From: Chitinophaga dinghuensis
GTDB taxonomy: Bacteria > Bacteroidota > Bacteroidia > Chitinophagales > Chitinophagaceae
Length of the DNA: 64,000 nt
NCBI RefSeq assembly: GCF_003259435.1
Contig: NZ_QLMA01000007.1
Span: 62,001-126,000, forward strand
Direction of reading: 5' to 3'
The first letter of the stretch is position 1, and the number at the start of each line of letters is the position of its first letter. The notes beneath the pieces were generated by a model, which was not told where the DNA came from, ran no database searches, and saw only the letters and a program-made list of their open reading frames with translations. A program made the translations under genes and the position numbers. Positions 16,890 through 25,416 of the stretch are shown here, piece after piece.

Positions 16890-19800
16890 ATGATTGCAAA
16901 TACATTCATTAAAAGGCCGGTAACAGCAATAGTTGTATCCATTTTATTGGTACTGACAGGTAGTGTCTGTATCCTTAATCTGCCTGTGGATCAATATCCC
17001 GATATCACTCCGCCCGTTGTCCAAATCAATGCTCAATATATCGGGGCGGATGCGCAGACCGTAGAACAGACAGTCGCCACTCCTATAGAGCAACAGGTGA
17101 ATGGTACTCCCGGTATGGAATACATGCAGAGTAACAGCTCCAATAACGGCAACATGCAAGCCACTGTTACCTATAGCATAGGTACCAATATTGATATCGC
17201 TACACTGGATGTACAGAACCGCGTTAGTATTGCCTCCCCGCTGGTACCTAGTGCAGCTACGCGACTGGGACTGACCGTGCGCGCCGTGAATCCCAGCATG
17301 CTGATGATGGTGGCCATCTACTCTCCTAAAGGAACACACGATATTACCTTTCTGGATAACTACACTAATATTTTCATACAAGATGCCTTGTTACGTGTGC
17401 CAGGTGTAGGTACCATCAATAGTTTCGCCGATAACTTCAGTATGAGGGTCTGGATGAATCCGGAGAAAATGGCGTCTTACAGTATTACTCCCCAGGATAT
17501 CATAAATGCACTGAACGCACAGAACGTGCAGGTAGCAGCCGGATCTGCCGGTGTGCCGCCCCAATCAAATGTGCAGACTTTCGAATTGGGCATTCTCGTA
17601 AACGGAAGACTCAGTAAAGTATCTGAGTTTGAAAATATTATTGTGAAGACGATACCCACTACTGGCGCACTGGTATACCTTAAAGATGTAGCGAGAGTGG
17701 AATTAGGTAAATTCAGTTTCTCCAGCAATTCCTTTGTGGATGGGCACCGGGCTTCTTACCTCCGTATCTATCAGGCCCCTGGCAGTAATGCCCTGAAAAC
17801 GGCAGACGGCATTTATAAGGAGCTGGAAAACCTGAAACAGTTCTTCCCCTCTGATGTGGAATATAAGGTGCCCTTTGAATCTGTTACAGTAGTGAAGGTA
17901 TCTATGAGCGATGTGGTGATTACCTTGCTGATGACATTAGCATTGGTGGCTATAGTAGTTTTCATCTTCCTGCAAAATTTCCGATCTACGCTCATTCCCG
18001 TGCTGGCAATCCCGGTTTCTATATTTGGTACCTTCTGCTTCTTTATACCACTGGGCTTTACCATCAATACCCTCACGATGTTCGGTTTTGTGCTGGCTAT
18101 TGGGATTGTGGTAGACGACGCAATTATTGTGGTGGAAGCGGTACAGCATTATATGGATGAAAAGGGGATGTCGCCCAAAGAGGCCACCTATTACGCCATG
18201 AAAGATATATCCGCCCCCGTTATAGCCATCGCGCTTATTCTGGCGGCGGTGTTTGTGCCGGTTGGATTTATTCCCGGGATAGTAGGAAGGCTCTATCAGC
18301 AATTTGCGATTACCATTGCGATTTCTGTGATTATTTCGGCCTTTGTGGCATTGTCACTCACACCGGCACTTTGCACGTTGTTACTTCGCCCCAGCGATCC
18401 TGCGCGAAAAGAAAGGGGCGTCGCAAAGATGTTTACCCGGTTCAATAACTGGTTCGATCGACTTACAAAAAGTTATGTCCGTGGTGTAGATAAAAGCATC
18501 AAAAGATCTGCCGTCATCATTGTGTTACTCCTGATCATTTGTGGTGCGGCTTATTTCCTGTTTAATCATAAATCATCCGGCTTCATTCCTTCAGAAGATG
18601 ACGGTAACTTATATGTGACCTTCCAGCTGCCACCGGCCGCTTCCACGGCCCGTTCCGTAGAAGTGATGAACCGCTTGATGAAAGTAGTGACAACAACACC
18701 AGGAGTAGCCCACTATGCGGCGCTCTCCGGTCTGAACGTGATCAATAATGCCTCCAACTCTAATAGTGGTACCATCTATCTGCAATTAAGTCCCTGGGAT
18801 GAACGTACCAAAAAGAGTGAGAAAGTGCCGGGCATTATTGCCGTTTTGCGCAAAAGAATTGCGGATGCGGGTATCAACGATGCCAATGTGGAAGTCGTAC
18901 AGCCGTCGCCGTTACCAGGCGTAGGCGCCACCGTTGGCTTCAGTATGCAGATAGAACAACGCAGTACAAACGACGATCTGCATGCATTTGAAACCGTGGT
19001 CAATAAGTTTATCACAGAGGCGAATAAGAACCCCGCCATATCAGGCGCTTACAGTTTTTATAATGCGCATACGCCGGGCTTCAGCGTTACGGTAGACAGA
19101 GAAAAATGCGAAAAACTGGGTGCGGATATCGGAGATGTTTTTACGACGATTCAGGCATTTATGGGCAGTATGTACATCAATGATTTTACGGTTTATAATC
19201 GTACGTTCCATGTGGTGGTACAGGCAGACACGGCCTATCGGAATGTAATATCTGATCTGAATAAATATTATGTCCGTAATTCCGCCGGACAAATGATCCC
19301 ATTGGGAACATTGGTGAGTTATAAAACAGTAGAAACATCGCCGCTCATTTCCCATTTCAATATCTTCCGCTCTGCGGAAATAGATGGTACTTCCGGGGCA
19401 GGTTACAGTACCACAGAAACGATTGCTGCCTTGCAGGATGTGGCCAGGAAAGTATTGCCAGATGGCTATGCCTATGAGTTTTCAGGGTTAAGCCATGAGG
19501 AGATCAAGGCGGGGTCTACTACTATTTATATCTTCATCTTCTCCATCACGTTTGTATTCCTCTTCCTGTCGGCCTTATATGAGAGCTGGTCGGTACCGTT
19601 CTCTGTATTGCTGGCGGTGCCTATTGGCGTATTTGGGGCGATCTTCACTTTATGGCTGGTGCCTAGCATTACGAACAACGTATATGCGCAAATTGGTATG
19701 ATCACGCTGATCGGATTGGCGGCGAAGAATGCTATCCTGATCGTGGAATTCGCAAAAGTGAGAGTAGACAGGGGAGAAGACCTGATACAATCCACGCTGG

Positions 19801-20150
19801 AGGCGGTAGGACTGCGTTTAAGACCTATCGTGATGACATCCATGGCCTTTATTTTAGGGGTATTACCATTGGTATTGGCTACCGGTGCAGGCGCGGTATC
19901 CCGCAGAACGATTGGTTTCACCGTACTGGGTGGTATGATTGCCGCATCCACTATTGCCATCTTTGTTGTCCCAGTATTGTTTGTAGCGATTACCCGGTTG
20001 TCATATGGTAAGAAGAAACTGGAATGGCTGAAAGCAAACCATGAAGGACTGATGGAAAAAGCGAAGAAAATTGAACAACAGGATATTGACCCGGAGCTGG
20101 AATTTGAAATAAAACGATCCAGGGATTTTAATAAACCAGACAGCGAATGA
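16890..20150 (+). CDS. RND multidrug efflux permease, first of a tandem pair (HAE1 type)
   Basis: A 1086-residue inner-membrane drug/proton antiporter of the AcrB/MdtB kind. It has 12 predicted membrane helices split by two large periplasmic loops. The proton-relay residues are present: Asp409 and Asp410 in GIVVDDAIIVVEAVQ and Lys946 in LAAKNAILIVEF. The N terminus MIANTFIKRPVTAIVVSILL is typical. The stop overlaps the start of a second, colinear permease by 4 bases, and the pair follows one TolC and one adaptor gene. Both are full length, so a heteromeric trimer as in MdtBC, or two separate homotrimers sharing an adaptor, are both possible. Likely substrates are hydrophobic or amphipathic compounds. 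Confidence 0.94.
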   Translation: MIANTFIKRPVTAIVVSILLVLTGSVCILNLPVDQYPDITPPVVQINAQYIGADAQTVEQTVATPIEQQVNGTPGMEYMQSNSSNNGNMQATVTYSIGTNIDIATLDVQNRVSIASPLVPSAATRLGLTVRAVNPSMLMMVAIYSPKGTHDITFLDNYTNIFIQDALLRVPGVGTINSFADNFSMRVWMNPEKMASYSITPQDIINALNAQNVQVAAGSAGVPPQSNVQTFELGILVNGRLSKVSEFENIIVKTIPTTGALVYLKDVARVELGKFSFSSNSFVDGHRASYLRIYQAPGSNALKTADGIYKELENLKQFFPSDVEYKVPFESVTVVKVSMSDVVITLLMTLALVAIVVFIFLQNFRSTLIPVLAIPVSIFGTFCFFIPLGFTINTLTMFGFVLAIGIVVDDAIIVVEAVQHYMDEKGMSPKEATYYAMKDISAPVIAIALILAAVFVPVGFIPGIVGRLYQQFAITIAISVIISAFVALSLTPALCTLLLRPSDPARKERGVAKMFTRFNNWFDRLTKSYVRGVDKSIKRSAVIIVLLLIICGAAYFLFNHKSSGFIPSEDDGNLYVTFQLPPAASTARSVEVMNRLMKVVTTTPGVAHYAALSGLNVINNASNSNSGTIYLQLSPWDERTKKSEKVPGIIAVLRKRIADAGINDANVEVVQPSPLPGVGATVGFSMQIEQRSTNDDLHAFETVVNKFITEANKNPAISGAYSFYNAHTPGFSVTVDREKCEKLGADIGDVFTTIQAFMGSMYINDFTVYNRTFHVVVQADTAYRNVISDLNKYYVRNSAGQMIPLGTLVSYKTVETSPLISHFNIFRSAEIDGTSGAGYSTTETIAALQDVARKVLPDGYAYEFSGLSHEEIKAGSTTIYIFIFSITFVFLFLSALYESWSVPFSVLLAVPIGVFGAIFTLWLVPSITNNVYAQIGMITLIGLAAKNAILIVEFAKVRVDRGEDLIQSTLEAVGLRLRPIVMTSMAFILGVLPLVLATGAGAVSRRTIGFTVLGGMIAASTIAIFVVPVLFVAITRLSYGKKKLEWLKANHEGLMEKAKKIEQQDIDPELEFEIKRSRDFNKPDSE

Positions 20151-23100
20151 TTGCCAGTACATTCATAAAAAGGCCGGTGACTGCTATCGTGATATCTATT
20201 GTACTCACGATTTCAGGGCTTATTTGCATGTACAACCTGCCGTTGGATCAGTTTCCCAAAATTACGCCTCCAGGGGTGAGTATATCAGCCACTTATACCG
20301 GAGCAGATGCGCAGACCGTGGAACAAACGGTGACCGTTCCCATTGAAGAGCAGGTAAACGGGGTACCGGGAATGATGTATATGCAGAGCACCAATACCCA
20401 GTCGGGATCTGCAAATATCAGTGTCACCTTTAATGTAGGTACTAACGTTAATATAGCTACGCTGAATGTGCAAAACAGGGTGGGACTGGCAGCGCCTATC
20501 TTACCTTCTGTGGTGAGTCAGCTTGGAGTAACGGTGCGTGCGCGCAACCCGGATCAGCTCATGAACCTGGCGATCTATTCTCCTAAAGGGACCCATGATA
20601 TTACCTTCCTGGACAACTATACTTCTACTTTTATTGTGGATGCGCTGTTGCGTGTACCTGGCGTCGGGGATGTGCAGTCGCGCGGTAACCCCTTCAGTAT
20701 GCGTATCTGGATGGACCCCAAGAAAATGGCTTCCTACGGATTAATGCCCGGCGATGTGATTACCGCTTTACAGCATCAGAATGTCTACATTGCTGCCGGC
20801 GCAGTGGGATCTCCACCGCAGCCCACTACTCAAACCAGGGAGTATACTCTGCTGGTGAATAGTATGCTGAGTAAGCCAGAGCAGTATGAGAAAGTGATAG
20901 TGAAAACGATTCCTGCCACGGGAGAACTGGTTTACCTGAAAGATATAGCCCGGGTTTCGCTGGGGCAGTTTAGCTATGGTAATAAAGGTTTTGCAGACGG
21001 TAAGCAAGCTACTACAGTAATGGTGTATCAATCGCCCACCAGTAACGCATTGCAGACTGCCGAAAACGTATATGCCACGTTAGCGCAACTGAAAAAATCG
21101 TTTCCGCCGGATGTAGACTATGCCATCCCTTTTGAGAACGTAACCATTATCCAGGTATCCATCCAGGAAGTGGTTAAAACGCTTTTTGAAGCATTAGGGC
21201 TGGTGGTACTGGTGGTATTCCTGTTTTTACAAAACTGGCGCTCCGCCATCATTCCTATCATTGCCATACCGGTATCTATCATCAGTACCTTCATCTTGTT
21301 TATCCCGCTGGGCTTTACCATTAATACGCTTACCCTGTTTGGGTTTGTGTTGGCCATTGGGATTGTGGTGGACGACGCCATTATTGTGGTGGAAGCGGTA
21401 CAGCATTTCATCGATAAAGAGGGTATGTCGCCCAAAGAGGCCACCTACCGCGCCATGAAGGAGATATCTGCACCAGTAGTGGCCATCGCGTTGATTCTGG
21501 CCTCCGTATTTGTACCAGTAGGGTTTATTCCGGGAATTACAGGAAAGCTCTATCAGCAATTTGCGATTACCATCGCGATATCAGTGGTATTATCTGCATT
21601 TACTGCTTTATCACTGACGCCAGCACTGTGTACCTTATTACTCCGTCCTTCTCATGTGGATGATAAATCCAAAGGTGTAAAGAAGTTCTTCTTCCGTTTT
21701 AACAGTTGGTTTGATCGCATCACGCTCCGGTATTCTGATGGGGTGAAAAAATGTATCAAACATTCCGTATTGGTTGTGCTGACGTTGGCTGCCATTTGTG
21801 TGGCCGCTATTTTCCTTTTCAAACAGAAGCCTTCCGGCTTCATTCCCTCCGAAGACGGAGGAAGGGTGCTAATGGGCATTCAGCTACCGGAAGGTACGTC
21901 TACTATTCAGACAGAGGCCGTGTTGGAGAAAGTGATGAAGATTGTGGCAGAAACGCCTGGCGTGCTGCATTACAATGCGATCTCAGGAATGAACGTATTG
22001 AGTGGAGGCGCTACTTCCAATGGGGCCAGCATCTTCTGTATGTTGAAACCCTGGGATGAACGTACCACACCGGAAACGCAGATTCCTGGTATCATGGGAG
22101 TTATCAAAAAACGTATAGCCGCTGCCGGTATCAAGAATGCGAGTATCACCGTGAATGCCTCTCCCGCCATCAGGGGATTGGGTACAGCGGCAGGTTTCAG
22201 CATGCAGGTGGAGCAAGGAAATACCAACGATGATATCCATGCTTTTGAGACGGTGATGAATAAATTTGTGGCGGCGCTGAAAAAGGAACCTGCCACGTCT
22301 ACAGCCTATTGCAATTACTCGGCGCATACGCCGGCATTTGAGTTGTCGCTCGACAGAGAGAAATGCCAGAAGCTGGGTGTGAACGTAGCAGATGTGTTCA
22401 GTACCTTACAAGGTTTTATGGGAAGCCGACTGGTAGGCAACTTCACGCTGTATAACCGTACCTACAGAGCTATCGTGCAGGCGGATACCAGCACCCGCGC
22501 CCTTATCGGCGATTTGGAGAAATACTATGTACGCAATTCAGCAGGAGAAATGCTGCCATTGAGTACGCTGGTTAACTATAAGCCTATTTCCACAGCGCCC
22601 CTGATTACGCATTTCAACATCTTCCGTTCTGCGGAGGTGGATGGCTCTACGCCGGCAGGATATAGTACCGGTCAGGGTTTAGAGACTTTAAAAGAAGTGG
22701 CAGCGAGGGTTTTACCACGGGGATACACCTACGAATTTTCGGGATTGAGTTACCAGGAGATACAGGCAGGGTCTATGACAATCTATATCTTCCTGTTCTC
22801 CATCATCTTCGTATTCCTTTTCCTGGCGGCATTGTACGAAAGCTGGTCGGTTCCGTTATCCGTGATGCTGGCGGTTCCTATCAGTGCATTTGGGGCCATT
22901 TTTGCGTTGACCACCATGCCTGCCTTATCCAATAACGTATATGCGCAGATAGGATTGATTACGTTGATTGGATTGTCTGCCAAGAATGCCATATTGATCG
23001 TGGAATTTGCCAAAGTACGCGTGGATCGTGGGGAAGACCTGATTCAATCTACTATTGAGGCGGTACGACTCCGTTTGCGTCCCATTATCATGACTTCGCT

Positions 23101-23416
23101 GGCCTTTATACTTGGCGTAATGCCGATGGTACTGGCAACTGGCGCCGGCGCGCAATCGCGTAAGACGATTGGCGTAACCGTACAGGGTGGAATGGTGGCG
23201 TCTTCCTGTATTGCTATCTTCATTGTACCAGTATTATTTGTAATATTTACCCGGTTGAGCTATGGCAAAAAGAAACTGGCCTGGCTGAAAGCGAATCACG
23301 AACTCCTCATGGAAAAGGAACGCAAAGTAGAATCCCTCAGTATAGATCCGGAGTTGGAATATGATATTGCGCAGGCAAGAGAAGAGAAAGGAGAGCAGAA
23401 GGACCCATTGCCATAA
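20147..23416 (+). CDS. RND multidrug efflux permease, second of a tandem pair (HAE1 type)
   Basis: A 1089-residue permease colinear with the preceding one: Asp409/Asp410 (GIVVDDAIIVVEAVQ) and Lys946 (LSAKNAILIVEF) fall at identical residue numbers, and long blocks are nearly identical between the two proteins. The strongest divergence is in the periplasmic loops that form the drug-binding porter domain, as expected of duplicated subunits that have specialised. Its ATG overlaps the stop of the first permease gene (ATGA), giving coupled, near-equal synthesis. It is the last gene of the operon; no clear terminator follows. Confidence 0.94.
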   Translation: MIASTFIKRPVTAIVISIVLTISGLICMYNLPLDQFPKITPPGVSISATYTGADAQTVEQTVTVPIEEQVNGVPGMMYMQSTNTQSGSANISVTFNVGTNVNIATLNVQNRVGLAAPILPSVVSQLGVTVRARNPDQLMNLAIYSPKGTHDITFLDNYTSTFIVDALLRVPGVGDVQSRGNPFSMRIWMDPKKMASYGLMPGDVITALQHQNVYIAAGAVGSPPQPTTQTREYTLLVNSMLSKPEQYEKVIVKTIPATGELVYLKDIARVSLGQFSYGNKGFADGKQATTVMVYQSPTSNALQTAENVYATLAQLKKSFPPDVDYAIPFENVTIIQVSIQEVVKTLFEALGLVVLVVFLFLQNWRSAIIPIIAIPVSIISTFILFIPLGFTINTLTLFGFVLAIGIVVDDAIIVVEAVQHFIDKEGMSPKEATYRAMKEISAPVVAIALILASVFVPVGFIPGITGKLYQQFAITIAISVVLSAFTALSLTPALCTLLLRPSHVDDKSKGVKKFFFRFNSWFDRITLRYSDGVKKCIKHSVLVVLTLAAICVAAIFLFKQKPSGFIPSEDGGRVLMGIQLPEGTSTIQTEAVLEKVMKIVAETPGVLHYNAISGMNVLSGGATSNGASIFCMLKPWDERTTPETQIPGIMGVIKKRIAAAGIKNASITVNASPAIRGLGTAAGFSMQVEQGNTNDDIHAFETVMNKFVAALKKEPATSTAYCNYSAHTPAFELSLDREKCQKLGVNVADVFSTLQGFMGSRLVGNFTLYNRTYRAIVQADTSTRALIGDLEKYYVRNSAGEMLPLSTLVNYKPISTAPLITHFNIFRSAEVDGSTPAGYSTGQGLETLKEVAARVLPRGYTYEFSGLSYQEIQAGSMTIYIFLFSIIFVFLFLAALYESWSVPLSVMLAVPISAFGAIFALTTMPALSNNVYAQIGLITLIGLSAKNAILIVEFAKVRVDRGEDLIQSTIEAVRLRLRPIIMTSLAFILGVMPMVLATGAGAQSRKTIGVTVQGGMVASSCIAIFIVPVLFVIFTRLSYGKKKLAWLKANHELLMEKERKVESLSIDPELEYDIAQAREEKGEQKDPLP

Positions 23417-23492
23417 GGAGGTTGAATAATCGATATGACGAATTTGTCTATATCGAATTGCGGATGAAGTTAATGGCCGCTGGAACTGTTGT

Positions 23493-23630
23493 TCAGTAAG
23501 GATTTGCAATATGCGGTTCGAGCGCTGTGCTCTCCACGATGGATACATTTTTAAAAATGGCGAGCATCTCATATGTCCAGCTAGACAAAAGATTCACCAC
23601 AAAGCCGGTGATAATCGATAGTATATCCAT
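23493..23630 (-). CDS. Possible small protein of 45 residues
   Basis: A short ATG-to-TGA frame on the minus strand, antisense to no gene, in the gap between the second RND gene and the DGPF gene. The product starts MDILSIITGFVVNLL, a hydrophobic stretch long enough for one membrane helix, then SSWTYEMLAIFKNV and a polar tail ending ANPY. Composition is protein-like, but there is no recognised family, no strong ribosome-binding site (rare in Bacteroidota anyway) and no clear promoter. It could equally be a random frame. The rest of the 23417-23797 gap shows no other feature. Confidence 0.35.
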   Translation of the reverse strand: MDILSIITGFVVNLLSSWTYEMLAIFKNVSIVESTALEPHIANPY

Positions 23631-23797
23631 GCATTTAAGTTATTGAAAATATTTGAATTATCATGGGCGCTCGTCCAGGCAGAACCGTGTCTCCCTAAAT
23701 TACCTTCTACTTATTCCTCCCTTTAAAAATAGTTACCTTTAGTTGTCCCCTCCGGCAATATTCATTCGTCATGAGGATGAATCTAAATTTAAAAGCA

Positions 23798-24133
23798 ATG
23801 AAAGAGTTCGTATTAATTTTCCGACTGAATGACACCGAAAACGTAAAGCCCTCTCCTGAACAAATGCAGGAAAGAATGAACTGGCTGGCTGGTATTGCCG
23901 CCCAAAACAAACTGGCCGATCAGGGTAATACCTTGTCTGTTACCAATGGCAGAACCGTTAAGCCGGGCAATATTGTTACCGATGGGCCTTACACTGAAAT
24001 TAAAGAGTTCATCAGTGGCTATATTGTGGTGAAAACAGATACTATCGAAGAGGCGGTGGAAATTGCTAAAGCTAATCCCATCTTCAAGCTGGGAGGGAAT
24101 ATTGAAGTGAGGGAAGTGGTAAAAAGGAGTTAA
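23798..24133 (+). CDS. YciI/DGPF-family protein linked to an ECF sigma factor
   Basis: A 111-residue protein starting MKEFVLIFRLND, the usual N terminus of the DGPF (YCII-related) family. The DGPF motif appears as VTDGPYTEIKEFISGY, followed by the family ending EEAVEIAKANPIFKLGGNIEVR. The frame is open back to ATG 23771, but the family N terminus supports 23798. DGPF proteins are ferredoxin-like-fold single-domain proteins, often found beside ECF42 sigma factors as here, where the sigma gene starts 3 bases after the stop. They probably work with that sigma factor; the biochemical role is not established. Confidence 0.9.
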   Translation: MKEFVLIFRLNDTENVKPSPEQMQERMNWLAGIAAQNKLADQGNTLSVTNGRTVKPGNIVTDGPYTEIKEFISGYIVVKTDTIEEAVEIAKANPIFKLGGNIEVREVVKRS

Positions 24134-24136
24134 ATA

Positions 24137-25378
24137 ATGCAAGATAATTCCGCTGCATACCCGGAACTGTTGCCTCACCTTTTCAGGTTGGAGTATACCA
24201 AAATGACGGCAGTATTATGTCGTCATTTTGGCTTGCAGCATATGGAAATTGCAGAAGATATTGCCAGCGAGACCTTCCTGAAAGCAATGGAATCATGGGG
24301 TATAAACGGAGTTCCGGAGAATCCTGCTGCATGGCTGTATACGGTTGCGAAGAACAAAACGAAAGACTATCTGCGGCGGGAACAACTCTTCGAAAAAAAG
24401 ATCAAAGGCGCCATAAAAACGCCGGGGACCCAGGAAGCAGCAGCCGTAGGGTTTACGCCCCAGATCATCCAGGATAGCCAGCTAGCGATGATCTTCGCCG
24501 TATGCAATCCCAGTAATCCTCCGGAAGCACAGATATGTCTGGCGCTTCAGATCCTTTGTGGATTCAGTGTCGCGGAAATAGCAGCCGCTTTCCTGGCTAA
24601 AACGGAGACCATTAAGAAAAGACTACTAAGAGCGCGGGAGAAATTACGACAGGATCAGTTCCAGATCACGGTATTGCAAGAAAAAGCAATTGCAGAAAGA
24701 TTACCTACTGTACTGCGGACTATCTACCTGTTGTTCAATGAAGGGTATTTTTCGGCCTCCGGGAGTCAGTTGATTCGTAAAGATCTTTGTTCAGAAGCAT
24801 TGCGTCTGGCGTTGATCCTCACAGATAATAAATTGACGAATACCACGGAAACCAATGCGCTACTGGCTTTGATGTGTTATCAAAGCTCGCGGCTGGAAGC
24901 GCGGGAGAATGAAGCCGGAGAGAGCATCCTGTTTGAGCAGCAAGACCGAGACCTTTGGAGCCAGGAGCTCATTGATAAAGGAAATCAATATCTCGTGAAT
25001 GCCTGTACTGGAGACGCAGTGTCCAAGTATCATCTGGAAGCGGGTATTGCCTATTGGCATACGACTTCCGCTACAAAGAAATGGGAACATATACTACAAC
25101 TGTACAACCAGCTCATACTGTTGGAATATTCTCCCATGACCGCTTTAAACCGAACTTTTGCCTATGCGCAGGTATATGGCAATGAACAGGGAATTGCGGA
25201 AGCAGAAAAATTACAACTTACGGCAAATAGCAGCTATCATGCGTTGCTGGCTTATCTCTGGACAACCATCGATACTGAAAAAGCAATGGGTTATTATCAG
25301 CAGGCGATACATCTCACCACATCTGCCACAGAAAAGAAAACCCTGCAAAGAGCGTTGGATAAGCTTTCCCTGAAATAA
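24137..25378 (+). CDS. ECF42-like RNA polymerase sigma factor with C-terminal extension
   Basis: A 413-residue sigma factor much longer than ordinary ECF factors. Sigma region 2 spans about residues 15-80 (IAEDIASETFLKAMESW, PAAWLYTVAKNKTKDYLRR), and region 4 about 115-165, with the HTH FSVAEIAAAFLAKTETIKKRL. The C-terminal 230 residues form the DUF6596-type extension (TIYLLFNEGYFSA, LCSEALRLALIL, ALLALMCYQSSRLEAR) and TPR-like helices. This extension is the hallmark of the ECF42 group, in which it replaces a separate anti-sigma factor as the regulatory part. The DGPF gene sits 3 bases upstream. The trigger is unknown. A bidirectional terminator follows the stop. Confidence 0.92.
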   Translation: MQDNSAAYPELLPHLFRLEYTKMTAVLCRHFGLQHMEIAEDIASETFLKAMESWGINGVPENPAAWLYTVAKNKTKDYLRREQLFEKKIKGAIKTPGTQEAAAVGFTPQIIQDSQLAMIFAVCNPSNPPEAQICLALQILCGFSVAEIAAAFLAKTETIKKRLLRAREKLRQDQFQITVLQEKAIAERLPTVLRTIYLLFNEGYFSASGSQLIRKDLCSEALRLALILTDNKLTNTTETNALLALMCYQSSRLEARENEAGESILFEQQDRDLWSQELIDKGNQYLVNACTGDAVSKYHLEAGIAYWHTTSATKKWEHILQLYNQLILLEYSPMTALNRTFAYAQVYGNEQGIAEAEKLQLTANSSYHALLAYLWTTIDTEKAMGYYQQAIHLTTSATEKKTLQRALDKLSLK

Positions 25379-25381
25379 AAA

Positions 25382-25416
25382 AGCGTTCACCTATGAGATG
25401 AACGCTGGTATTTTTT
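25382..25416. terminator. Bidirectional terminator between the sigma factor and AsmA genes
   Basis: An 8-bp stem (AGCGTTCA with TGAACGCT) with a 9-base loop. It is followed on the plus strand by a T-run and preceded by an A-run that serves as a T-run for the minus-strand AsmA gene. Confidence 0.8.
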
